Positions 21,739-32,200 of a DNA stretch of 64,000 bases are shown piece by piece. Made by a program: the position numbers and the translations under genes. The notes under the pieces were generated by a model. The model saw only the letters and a list, made by a program, of their open reading frames with translations, had not been told where the DNA came from and made no database searches. Where the stretch lies: contig BCJU01000003.1 of NCBI GenBank assembly GCA_001600355.1, forward strand, positions 2,298,519 through 2,362,518, read 5' to 3'. Positions within the stretch are counted from its first letter, which is position 1, and every line of letters starts with the position of its first letter. This stretch comes from Meira nashicola (Eukaryota > Basidiomycota > Exobasidiomycetes > Exobasidiales > Brachybasidiaceae).

Positions 21739-23267
21739 GGTGAGTTTTATACTCAGCGGAGTAGAGATGATGGATGAATTGTATTAATTGAGAGTTGTTG
21801 ACCAGGTGAGCATTGAGGTGAAAGGAATTGATTCTGTGATCGGGGGTTCAATTATATTTTTGTCGTTGAGTACATTATTTATTCATCGCCCCGATTGCGT
21901 TCCTGAATAGCTTTTCTTGGTATTATTGCGTATACAAGACTTTTGATAACTTTTCAATCTTGACGAGAAGATGATAGATCTCTACAAAGGATGATCATCC
22001 TCTGCTGCCAAAAAAAAGAAAAGAGTACGCCGAAGAAAGTCGCGAAGTGCGTAAAGCCGGCTTACACTTGGCTTAATATTATATGCACGCTTTAAAATGA
22101 TTAAACACAGAGTGCACACAAAATCCGCACGTCTTTCGGCGCTAATATGGCTTTATCGCACAGCGCAGCGCTGGAAAAATGCAAAAGCAAGCAGAAAATG
22201 GGATCAGGATCACCGTTTAATACTGTGTTGGAAGTTGCTACCCATCGAAAAATTGAACTGGAACAATCTTTATTGGGCTATCAGATAATTGTGAAATGGT
22301 AGGGCGAATTCGGAGTATCTTTATTGTGACAGTATCGTTCACTAGTCACGCACATGAGACGCAGGACCACAGAGCATACATGCAGAACGATTTAATAGAA
22401 TGAAGAATTGGGTAAAAATATACACAAGCACACAATACGGAACTGTTCTTTTCATTGTTGTAATCCTTTTAGCCTCTTTTTCCGAGACTGAAATAAACTT
22501 ATTGATTTCAACCTGCGTAGTTGAGAAGAAAAAACGCTAAATATTAAAAATACGCTAACGCCTTCAAGTTTATGAATAAACTATATACATAGACGGACAC
22601 GTTCGCGGTTTGCCGAAATTGAGAAAAAGCGGCTTTGGTATTCTTGATGAAGAAAAAAGGTACATCATTATATTATATGTAAAAGGAGGAACAAGATTTA
22701 TTTGATGAATAAATTTCGGTCCCGCTCATCGACAATTAGAAACAAAATATAGTTTTGGGGACAAATTTGAGTGTCCTACCTTGATGACAGACGTTGTAAT
22801 GCAATCATACGGAGAAGGGGCCGAACATTTCTGTAGGAATTTTTTATCTTTAAAAAACGACATTCGGCCGCTTTAGCGAAATCATTACCATTTGTTATGT
22901 TCAACCAAATAAGTCAAGGGGCTACCTACCTTCTGGCGATTCATACGGTTTCATGCTATATACCGTACATGACTGTAAAGCTTGCATTAAAGCCGGGACG
23001 CGTAGGGCGCGTAAGACATCAAGTTGGAGTAGCACACGTGCGTGCATATATTTTTTAAAAATTTTGGTTCGTGAAACTTTGAAACCAACACACTGTGGAT
23101 TCGCCTTGCTTTTTTTTTTTCAAGTTTAGGGTTTGCATGTTTTAAAGGCATATAAGAATATCAGCCTACATCTAGACTTTTAAGAATTTTTTGATTGGAT
23201 GTGTGTTATTTTTGCTCATCCATCCTTCTCGTCAAGGAGCCAATCAAATAATTACTTAAAAAAGGCA
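21739..23267. other. Large divergent intergenic region Sec7-GEF / NEW1
   Basis: About 1.5 kb with no supported gene; the one 63-codon frame at 22097-22288 has no family resemblance. A TATA-like CATATAAG near 23148 and a poly-T stretch near 23108-23119 are plausible core promoter parts of NEW1. Confidence 0.55.
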
Positions 23268-26200
23268 ATGGCGACTGATGGAATCACAGCCAATGGCGGC
23301 ATGGCATCGCCAGTATCTTCTTTGGAAGCTTTATTAAAAGCTCCATCTGCGGAAGAATGTCATGTGGCAGCTGATAAATTAACACAATACATCAATCAGG
23401 CCGGATTGAAATCATTAGAAGATGATAAGATTTTATCAACTTTAACAAATGCTTGCAAAAACAAAAAGAGTGGATATGAACGTGAAGCAGGAGCAATCGG
23501 TTTAACTGCAATCTTTACCAATGTAGGCGGAAAGAATTCACCTTCTCCTCTTGGTGCGGAGCCATGGCTATTATCCACTACACTCCCAATCTTGTTAGAA
23601 TTACACGCAGATAAAGGAGATGTCGTTCGGGAAGCAGCTGAATCTGCTGTTAAGGCTCTCATGGCTTTGCCACCACCGGAAGCCGTACCAGAAGTTTTGG
23701 AACATCTATACCAAGTACTAGAAAATAGCGCAACAAAATGGCAAGCAAAGGTTGCTGCGTTAAAGACAATCGGTCGTATGAGTGATCAAGCATCTGAACA
23801 AATTGGTGAACAACTTGTAGATCTCATCCCTCATCTCAAGAATAGAATGTCTGACACAAAAGCAGAAGTTGCTAAACAAGCAGTCAAAACAACGACAAAA
23901 GTATGCGGTGTAATCGATAATAATGATATCCGACCACATTTGGCTTCCTTAGTCGAAGCAATGCGCGCTCCTGACACAGTTCCTGAATGCATCAAACGTT
24001 TATCTGCCACTACCTTTGTTGCTGATGTTACTGGACCTGCTTTGGCCGTTATGGTACCTCTTTTAGCTCGTGCTTTGAACGAAAGAAGTCAAAATGTACA
24101 GAGACAAACATCAATCATTGTTGAAAATTTGACAAAGTTGGTCAAAGATCCTCATGAAGCATCTAAATTCTTGCCCGCTTTGACACCTGGTGTCGAACGT
24201 ATTGCGGAAGGAGCATCCTTCCCTGAAGTACGTGCATATGCTCAAAGTGCTTTAGATACCCTTCGTGAGGCTACAAAGGTTGTCGGAGAAGCAAAAGAAG
24301 ATGAAGACCCGAAAAAGATCTATCTTACAGCAAAGAAACAAGCTCTTCAACGTATTAAGGATGTTGTCTCTAAAAATGCTGGTGCTCAAATTGCAGATGA
24401 TGCTTGGTGTCAGATTGGTTATGAATGGGTCGCAAGTTTAATTCCACGTTTGGCAGATAAGAGAATTGTTCATGCAAGTGCATGGGATGAAGTTTATGTG
24501 CTACCATACCTCCGAAGAACATGCGGAAATGTCGATCATGCAAAAGCAGCAACCGACGCTCTACGGAAAGAATACGTTGCCCTTGACACAGAGAGATTCG
24601 GCGCTCCACCAGAAGACGATGAAGATATCGAAGGTGAATGCTTATGCAACATTCAATTTTCTTTGGCTTATGGTGGTTTATTATTGCTCAACCATACTAA
24701 ATTACGTCTTCATCGTGGTCACAGGTATGGTATCGTTGCTGCAAACGGTTCCGGTAAATCTACTTTACTCAAAGCAATGCGTGATGGAAAGGTAGAGAAC
24801 TATCCCACCGAAGCTGACGGTTTAAAGACAATCATGGTCGAACACAATCAAGGTGAAGGAGGCGAATTGAGAATCGTTGATTTCGTTCATCAAGATCCAA
24901 AGATTGTACAAATCGGTAAATCTTTGGATGAAGTTGCACAAGCATTGGGCGAAGTTGGTTTTGATGAAGAAAGACGAGTTGCACCTGTTGGATCCTTATC
25001 AGGAGGCTGGAAGATGAAGTTAGCTTTGGCAAAAGCAATGCTAATTGGAGCGGATGTTTTATTACTGGACGAACCCACCAATCACTTGGATGTTGGATCA
25101 GTTAAATGGCTAGAAGATTATTTGGTTAATGCAAAGGAAAAGACTGTTTTGACTGTCAGCCACGACTCCGGTTTCTTGGACAACGTCTGCACAGATATCT
25201 TGCATTACAAAAACAAAAAGATTGAATATCATCGAGGAAATTTAAGCAAATTTGTGGCAAAGTACCCAGAAGCCAAAGCTTATTATACCTTATCGACTAC
25301 AAATGCTAAATTTACCTTCCCACCACCCGGTTCATTGATGGGTGTTCGATCACAAACACGTACCATCTTAAAGGTTTCCGATGCAACATATACATACCCA
25401 GGTGCAGCTAAGCCAAGTTTGAGCAATGCCAGCGTAGCAGTCAGCCTTTCAAGTCGTATCGGTGTACTCGGACCAAACGGTGCCGGTAAATCGACATTGA
25501 TCAAAATTATGACACAAGAAATGATTCCACAATCTGGAAAAGTGGAAAAGCATCCAAATTTGCGTATTTCAGTTTTACATCAACATGCTTTCCATCATTT
25601 AGAGCAACATTTAGAAAAGACTGCATGTCAATATATCATTTGGCGTTTCCAAGATGGACATGATCGTGAAATTTCCGAAAAAGCTACTCGTAAGATCTCA
25701 GAAGAAGAGAAAGAGATGATGGAAAAGCCTATCACAGCATCAACGGGAGAGAGACGTAAAGTTGAATATATCGTCGGAAGACAAAAGCACAAGAAAAGTT
25801 TCCAATACGAAATTAAATGGGTAGGTATGTTGCACAAGAATAATACATGGATTCCACGTGAACGTTTGATCGAGTTAGGATTTGACAAATTGGTTCAAAG
25901 ATTTGACGATTTCGAAAGTAGTCGTGAAGGTGCAGGTAGCAAAGAATTGAGTCAAAAAGCAATTCGAAAACATCTTGAAGATCTTGGCTTAAATGGTGAG
26001 ATTGCTGAACATCACGAGATGTCCGGCTTGTCAGGTGGACAAAAAGTGAAAGTCGTTCTGGCTGCAGCTCTTTGGAATAATCCTCAAATCTTGGTGTTGG
26101 ATGAACCTACCAATTTCTTAGATCGTGATGCGATTGCAATGTTGGCAACTGCTATTCGTGAATGGTCAGGAGCAGTTGTGATGATTTCGCATAATATGCA

Positions 26201-26618
26201 ATTCATTGAAGCATTATGTACTGAAATTTGGAATGTCGATAAAGGTCAAATTATGGACAAATACAAAACTGCTTTAGCTGGCGAACATTTCACAGAAGGT
26301 GAAAATGGAGCTGATACACCCGATGGAGCAAGCACACCCGGTATTGCCACTCCAGCTGGTAAAGCAACACCTGTGCCTGCAAGTCGGGTTGCAAGTCGAC
26401 TTAACTCGAAAGCAGGAACACCGGTCAGCAGTGCAGCTGCCACACCTGCAGGATCAGATAATGAAGATCAAGATATGAGCAAATTGAAAGCTGCTAAAGG
26501 AAAGAAGAAGAAGTTAACCCGTAATGAAAAGAAAGCTCAAGAGGAAAGAAGAAGGTTGCGTTTAAGCAAATGGTTAACTTATGGTGGTGAAAGAGAGCCT
26601 GACACCGATGACGAATGA
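23268..26618 (+). CDS. NEW1: NEW1/Elf1-type ribosome-associated ABC-F ATPase (EF3 relative)
   Basis: 1116 residues: N-terminal HEAT repeats (about 20-330), a four-helix bundle, ABC1 (Walker A AANGSGKST near 493, signature LSGGWKMKLALAKA, Walker B LLLDEPTNHLD), and ABC2 (GPNGAGKST near 734, LSGGQKVKVVLAAA, LVLDEPTNFLD). A chromodomain-like insert lies in ABC2 (GRQKHKKSFQYEIKWVGM, about 835-880), and a basic tail ends in EPDTDDE. The layout is shared with eEF3, but several features match the New1/Elf1 branch as I know it: the SREGAG...RKHLEDLGL segment, WNNPQILVLDEPTNFLD, SHNMQFIEALC, and a tail ending in PDTDDE rather than the eEF3 tail. New1 supports translation termination/recycling at certain C-terminal codons; Elf1 was described in mRNA export. 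No yeast-like Q/N-rich prion N-terminus is present. The ATG at 23268 is preferred because an earlier in-frame ATG (23199) sits close to the probable transcription start. Confidence 0.82.
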   Translation: MATDGITANGGMASPVSSLEALLKAPSAEECHVAADKLTQYINQAGLKSLEDDKILSTLTNACKNKKSGYEREAGAIGLTAIFTNVGGKNSPSPLGAEPWLLSTTLPILLELHADKGDVVREAAESAVKALMALPPPEAVPEVLEHLYQVLENSATKWQAKVAALKTIGRMSDQASEQIGEQLVDLIPHLKNRMSDTKAEVAKQAVKTTTKVCGVIDNNDIRPHLASLVEAMRAPDTVPECIKRLSATTFVADVTGPALAVMVPLLARALNERSQNVQRQTSIIVENLTKLVKDPHEASKFLPALTPGVERIAEGASFPEVRAYAQSALDTLREATKVVGEAKEDEDPKKIYLTAKKQALQRIKDVVSKNAGAQIADDAWCQIGYEWVASLIPRLADKRIVHASAWDEVYVLPYLRRTCGNVDHAKAATDALRKEYVALDTERFGAPPEDDEDIEGECLCNIQFSLAYGGLLLLNHTKLRLHRGHRYGIVAANGSGKSTLLKAMRDGKVENYPTEADGLKTIMVEHNQGEGGELRIVDFVHQDPKIVQIGKSLDEVAQALGEVGFDEERRVAPVGSLSGGWKMKLALAKAMLIGADVLLLDEPTNHLDVGSVKWLEDYLVNAKEKTVLTVSHDSGFLDNVCTDILHYKNKKIEYHRGNLSKFVAKYPEAKAYYTLSTTNAKFTFPPPGSLMGVRSQTRTILKVSDATYTYPGAAKPSLSNASVAVSLSSRIGVLGPNGAGKSTLIKIMTQEMIPQSGKVEKHPNLRISVLHQHAFHHLEQHLEKTACQYIIWRFQDGHDREISEKATRKISEEEKEMMEKPITASTGERRKVEYIVGRQKHKKSFQYEIKWVGMLHKNNTWIPRERLIELGFDKLVQRFDDFESSREGAGSKELSQKAIRKHLEDLGLNGEIAEHHEMSGLSGGQKVKVVLAAALWNNPQILVLDEPTNFLDRDAIAMLATAIREWSGAVVMISHNMQFIEALCTEIWNVDKGQIMDKYKTALAGEHFTEGENGADTPDGASTPGIATPAGKATPVPASRVASRLNSKAGTPVSSAAATPAGSDNEDQDMSKLKAAKGKKKKLTRNEKKAQEERRRLRLSKWLTYGGEREPDTDDE

Positions 26619-26763
26619 TCATGATCGCCTGTTTACCACATCATTTGCATCAAAATATAGCCTCGAGCTTTATCAAACAATAGACATGGATCACTTTGTG
26701 TATCGTTATTCATTATAGAGTCATTATGTACATATGCTTACATTGTAATTTCAATCATAGATT

Positions 26764-28590
26764 TCATTCTGTTCGAAGTTTTTGCTTCTCCTTGATCATG
26801 ACTACAATAGACGCTAAAGTGACGAAAGCAGCAAGACCTGACATTAGCAAAAATGGAGCAGGTGCATAAAGATCACTGAGTAATCCTCCCAATTTGGATA
26901 CTAGCAAAATTGAAAGACCACCTGTTGCAGAATATGCACCTGCGATAGCACCAGAAGAAGATTGCTCTTCTTCTATAGGTCCATAAACCATTTCATCATT
27001 GGAAATATTTTCATTCGTTGTTATTGTATCATCCCCACGAGATTCGGTGGATTTGATTGATAGCTCTGCTATATTTGCTTTACCCCTTGCACAGAGAGCT
27101 AAAGAAGCAACAATCACTCCAATCTGTGCGAATCCAATACCAACAGCAGCAACCCAAGCGACAGGCGTGCGAGGATCTCCATCATTGGGCAAAGCAGTTC
27201 CCATAACAAGATAGGATATCGTGCCGATCAATGAAACGAAAAAGAGAGTACGAGAAGGAGTAAATGCATCGCAAAGATAGCCAATCAAAGGCGCTAAAAG
27301 GAGAGCTACAAGTTGAATTACACCTGATAAGATGGAAGCAACAGTGAATGCTTGTCTGCAACGTCTCTTCAATTCTTCGCTTGGCACATCTGGCGTTGAA
27401 AGGTCGGAACAAAGACCGGAAGAATAGAAAAATCGAGTGACAAGTACTGGAATGAAAACAGTGGTAGCAATAGTACTTGCTCTAGCCAATCCACCACCAA
27501 TATATGCCAGCGGTAAATTTTCATCTTTACCGGCCAATCTGAAACCTGCGAGAGTGCCTTTAACCAATTTTCGAATACTGGATAAAAAGTTGGAGCAAGA
27601 ACCAGCTTCAGTCCGTCTTTGTAATCGTGAACGAAGTCTCTGTCTTCTTGCTTCGCGAGTAGAAGGTTGAGCGATGTTTAGATTACTTCCATTGATCTCT
27701 TCTGGCGAGAGCGTATGTCTAACCGATACTTGCTTGGACGATGGTGCGTCCATCTTCAGACCAAATGACAGAGCAGCCGCCACAACCAGTGCCAAGATTG
27801 CAACGATATAAAATGCTTCTCTTGTTCCTTGTCGAATTGTTTCATCATCATGGATTTCTTTCTTTGATGACGAAAGTTTATTTCTTTGATCATGAATGCC
27901 AGCCAAAAAGGTTGGTAAACGCAATAGGCCAAAGACAGCTATTAGAGCTCCAAAACCTGTTGTAAGGCCTGCAAGTGCAGCTAAGCGGCCGTGTGACTGC
28001 TTCTTTGGTTTACTTCTCTCTGTGTTTGAATTTTCACCTAGAAGTGCTTCTGTTTCTGTTGCAATATCTTCTACCGATGACCTTTGCCTCACTTCGCTGA
28101 ATGTTGCAGAGTAAGAATTGAGAATGCCAGTCAACATGGCCGTTACTGCGCTTCCTCCAATTGCAAATATCAAACGACAATAAAGTAGTTGAGGCCATGC
28201 ATTTTGAGCGAATGTATATGTAAACAAAGCGATTGAAATGAAGCAATATCCAATCACCGCCACATATTTTGTTCCAATCACATCTGCTAAACTTCCCCAA
28301 ATTAAAGCAAGAAATATACTCAACAATTCATCAGCAAAAACCAATGTTCCGCTTAACGATCCTTGTCTGTTGCCTACCTCACCGCCATGCTTTCCGTCCA
28401 ATTGAGCGATCAAAAAAGGTTGCGTAGCATTAAGGAAGACCAAAAATACAATAGAAGCAGATGAATGCAACAAGAATGCACTCAAATTTAGACCTGAAAC
28501 GCTCGCTGATACACCTAATGAAGATTGCCATGGCTTTTGAACTTTTGTTGCTCTCCGCCTAGATCGTTCATCTCTATTCCTTTGTGACAT
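26764..28590 (-). CDS. MFS transporter, atypical, with long cytoplasmic loops
   Basis: 608 residues with about 12 hydrophobic segments. The N-terminus is Arg-rich and cytoplasmic (SQRNRDERSRRRATK). TM1-TM4 contain the weak MFS motif WGSLADVIGTKY after TM2 and a GGSAVTAMLTGILNSYSATFSEVRQR segment split over TM4 and its loop. Two long hydrophilic loops, around 180-215 and 285-350, carry Arg/Ser-rich sequence. A family-like QLVALLLAPLIGYLCDAF motif occurs in the second half, and an acidic loop lies before TM11. Substrate unknown. The start is the ATG at 28590; the frame continues upstream only with non-ATG codons. It converges with NEW1 across a 145 bp spacer and diverges from APC3. Confidence 0.82.
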   Translation of the reverse strand: MSQRNRDERSRRRATKVQKPWQSSLGVSASVSGLNLSAFLLHSSASIVFLVFLNATQPFLIAQLDGKHGGEVGNRQGSLSGTLVFADELLSIFLALIWGSLADVIGTKYVAVIGYCFISIALFTYTFAQNAWPQLLYCRLIFAIGGSAVTAMLTGILNSYSATFSEVRQRSSVEDIATETEALLGENSNTERSKPKKQSHGRLAALAGLTTGFGALIAVFGLLRLPTFLAGIHDQRNKLSSSKKEIHDDETIRQGTREAFYIVAILALVVAAALSFGLKMDAPSSKQVSVRHTLSPEEINGSNLNIAQPSTREARRQRLRSRLQRRTEAGSCSNFLSSIRKLVKGTLAGFRLAGKDENLPLAYIGGGLARASTIATTVFIPVLVTRFFYSSGLCSDLSTPDVPSEELKRRCRQAFTVASILSGVIQLVALLLAPLIGYLCDAFTPSRTLFFVSLIGTISYLVMGTALPNDGDPRTPVAWVAAVGIGFAQIGVIVASLALCARGKANIAELSIKSTESRGDDTITTNENISNDEMVYGPIEEEQSSSGAIAGAYSATGGLSILLVSKLGGLLSDLYAPAPFLLMSGLAAFVTLASIVVMIKEKQKLRTE

Positions 28591-29218
28591 TTTGTATTTT
28601 CTAAAATTGTTGTGATAGACGCTATCAAAGGATCGGTGCGAATGATGCACTCAAATCAGATAATAATTATACCGAACGTGTTGATCTCCACACCCTGCAA
28701 ATCACTAAAATAGACACGCTTAAATTTGATCTTTAGAAATGAGACTGATTAGATTCGTTGAAATATGTATCCAGACCTTACACAATTCGTCTCCGTGAGG
28801 TCATTTAGATGCATTTGAAATTGCAAGACGGAATCTTACAAACGAATTGATGGTGCATGGAAGAATGCGGAGAGTGTAGGTTGGAGATTTCGACATAGGA
28901 ATGGAGATGCAAGGTATGGTTACTTAAGCATTTTGCCTTTGTTAAGAAGACGCGTCGTCGATCAACAAACTTTATCGAAACATATAGGGTCCCTCTACGC
29001 GGCGTACAAGAAAACAACAACACACGCTGCATTATACTAATTCATTATCGAAACGAGTACCTTTCCTTCTATCATCTCATACCTGAATCGGCGATACTCG
29101 TAAGACGGGAAATTCGAAACAACAACACAGCATCGGCAATTACTAGAGATAACGATAAAGTATTCAATGTCGTGCACGAGAGATCAGCTTTAGTAAACTT
29201 GGGCTGAGTATAGCAAAG
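28591..29218. other. Divergent promoter region MFS / APC3
   Basis: About 630 bp between divergent starts. AACAACAACA runs occur near 29010-29020 and 29120-29130, in the probable APC3 leader. No gene seen. Confidence 0.55.
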
Positions 29219-32200
29219 ATGGCCCCGATACCACATGGCAACGGGGCAAGGAATGGCCCTAACAACGTTGCATCTTCAGCACGGCCGAATACAGCTGCAT
29301 CATCCAATTCTCATCAAGTTCGCCCTAATTCTATGGCGGCACCGCCAAATAGAACCCGAACCGCTGCTGCTCCATCTACAAGCTCCAATGTCGCCGGGAA
29401 TGTGAGACATGCAACATCGACAAGCAGTCTACGTGCAAAGGCTGTAAGCACTTTATCAAAGCCGCAAACATCTAGAATAACTTCAGCACCTTTAAAACAG
29501 CAAGCAGCTCCCGCAAGTATTCAATCACAACCAAAATCATTCCTTGCATCAATACCCGTCCCGACATTTCCTACCTTGGATTCATCTTCGATACACCTTA
29601 ACCAAACTCAAATCGCAAAGAGACTATTACAGATTGCGTATTCTTATATTGGAAATAATGAAAAGCTGTCAGATTCACATTCATTCACACAAGATGAGCT
29701 CACCACCGATCTTATTTCGGCTTGTTTTTATGCAAGATTATCATTGAACTGCGATCCCGCTTCCATACCAACAAGGAGATTATTGGCCTCTCTGCTATTG
29801 CAAGGCGCACAAATCTTTCCTTTCGGTCCTAGTGTGGTTCAATCAGGCTCACAATCTTCTGCTTCTATACTTCGTGCTAATGCCCATGCTGCAATTGAAC
29901 TGCTCGAGAGCGGTCCACAGGATATCTTTATGGACATCGGATGTGCACGTATATTCGCAACCGCTTGTTCAGCTCTTGGAAGATTGACGGAAGCAGAAGA
30001 AGCGCTCTCTTGGACAGTTCGTGAATCTGAGAGTGGAGAAAGCAGTTCCATAGGTTCTTCGTATGTTTCATCGACAAAGGCAGATGGATTGAAATATGTT
30101 CAAAAACCATTGACCCCACCCGAAAATGTGAGGAAAGCATCTATGTTCTCTGAGCTCGGAAGAATGTCTTCAAGGACGAATCGAGTCGATGATGCAAAGA
30201 CTCACCTTGGAAAAGCGAGAGAATTGGATTCTTGGAGCTGGAGCTCTTGGTCAGGTCTATGTGATATCGGCGCAAAGATGCAAGAATTAGATTCTTCAGA
30301 TTCATTCTTTCCTACTAGGAACAACAATCCACAGACACTTTATCCATTCTATCTCGAACAAGGTCTACTCTCGAAAGGGCACGAGAAAGATTTTGTGACT
30401 CAAGTAATATCTCATATTACCCAACAAGGAGCTGAATATTTTACTCAGACCAATCATACTTCCGAACCAGCTAAAGAAGGAAGGTTAGCAGGTATGATCC
30501 AAAAGGGTACATCTCAGGCAGCACCACCCGGTGGACTTACAGCACGATCCCAAGCGCTAGCGCAAGCTTCTGCGTTTAATGATGGCGAGGAAATGACGAG
30601 GACAGCAAGCAACAAGCGTACTGTTGCGCAGGCCATTACACCTTCGTCTACCGCTTCATCGTTAGCAAGGCCTGGTAGCCGTACCGATGCAACAATAGCA
30701 TCGAAGCGAATGCGAACTATGCCATCAAGTCAGTCCGGACAGCAAACACAAAAAGTCGGCACAGCAATCAATGGAAATAGAGGGAACATAGTTGGTAGAG
30801 TGGGAACAGCGAATGATCCTGCTAATCGACCTGCTTCAAATCTTGTTGGTGCTAAGAGTCGACCAGCTCCTGCTGCTACAACAACAACAGCAGGATCAGT
30901 ACGGATGACAGGAACATTATCTGCTTCACGTACAAACGAACAAGCACGGCCTGCGAGTGTGACAAGTGTAAGCGGTAAATCGACGGGCAATGAAGATGAA
31001 GATCTAAAACCTTCGCCAAGACGAAGCGCTCGTGTTGCGATGCCAATAGATGGTCAAGCACAGAATCCACCCCTGCCAACGGCTACAGTTGGAAGGCAAC
31101 AACGTATTACTCCAGCAACCACAATCAAGAGAACGGTAGGAAGTCGACCTGTCATGCGATCTATACCCACTTCAAGTTCATCTTCCTCTGATGCAGAATC
31201 AGTAAATGTACAGACAGGAGGCTTTCCATCAAAGAATGAGATAGGGCAAAAGATGTCGGACAAAGACCTGAATGAAATTGTCCAAACGGCTGCATTAGAG
31301 GCCAGTCAACAAGCGCTAGAATACGATGCCATCGATGCACAAATTTCTGAGCTTGTACGAACCCTTGCTCGAGCATATCATGCTGTACGAAATGCTCGTG
31401 GTCGACTTGCTTTGGCTCTCTTACGTCCTCGTGGTACTTTGAGCAAACAAGAAGCTGATGATCTTCTTCGAGAGGCGGTTTTATCCGTACCGGAATCAGA
31501 GCGTGATCGATTGCGCAATCAATCAATTCAAGTTTATGGCGGCTTATCGTCCATCCATCGGAATTGCGCTGATATTCAATGTTTACTGGGAAGAGCTTTT
31601 CATGATTTAGGACGATATCATCTTGCAGAGAAGCATTTCTTACACGCTCGTCATCTTTCGCCTTCTTTCATCTCTCATATGGATATCTTTAGTTTATCTT
31701 TGTTCCATTTGCAGCGTGAAGTACGTTTGTCACAGCTGGTGAAGGAATTGCAATTGCTCGATCCCGCCAGCAGTATAACTCATATTGCAGCCGGAAACGC
31801 ATTCGCATTACAACACGAACATTCTTCAGCTTTACGATCCTTCCAAAAGGCCTGCTCTGCTGCTCCCAATCATGCATATGCTTTCACTTTGGCAGGCTAT
31901 GAAGCAAGCGAATTAGGCGATAAAGAAAAGAGTATGCAGTACTTCCGTGAAGCGATTAGAATTGAAAGGAGACATTGGAACGCATACGCTGGAATTGGTC
32001 AACTTCATTTGCAAGAAGAGAAATTAAATGCAGCTTCATATTATTACGGTCAAGCTTTAGACCTGCAAAGGAGTAATGCCGTTTTGTGGGATGTCTTTGG
32101 AAGAATCAAGATGGCACAAGGGATTTTGGGTGAAGCGGAACGTTCATTCGAATGTGCTTTACGGCTTGATAACAATTCGGCAATGTCTCATATCAAGATG

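Noticed and set aside
22097..22288. 63-codon ORF in the Sec7-GEF/NEW1 spacer
   Set aside because: No homology pattern and it sits in a probable promoter region.
23199..23267. Longer NEW1 N-terminus from the ATG at 23199
   Set aside because: The extra 23 residues (MCVIFAHPSFSS...) do not look like the family start, and the TATA-like word at 23148 puts transcription initiation near or after this ATG.
23268..26618. Annotation as translation elongation factor eEF3
   Set aside because: The domain layout fits, but the C-terminal tail and the region around ABC2 match New1/Elf1 better.
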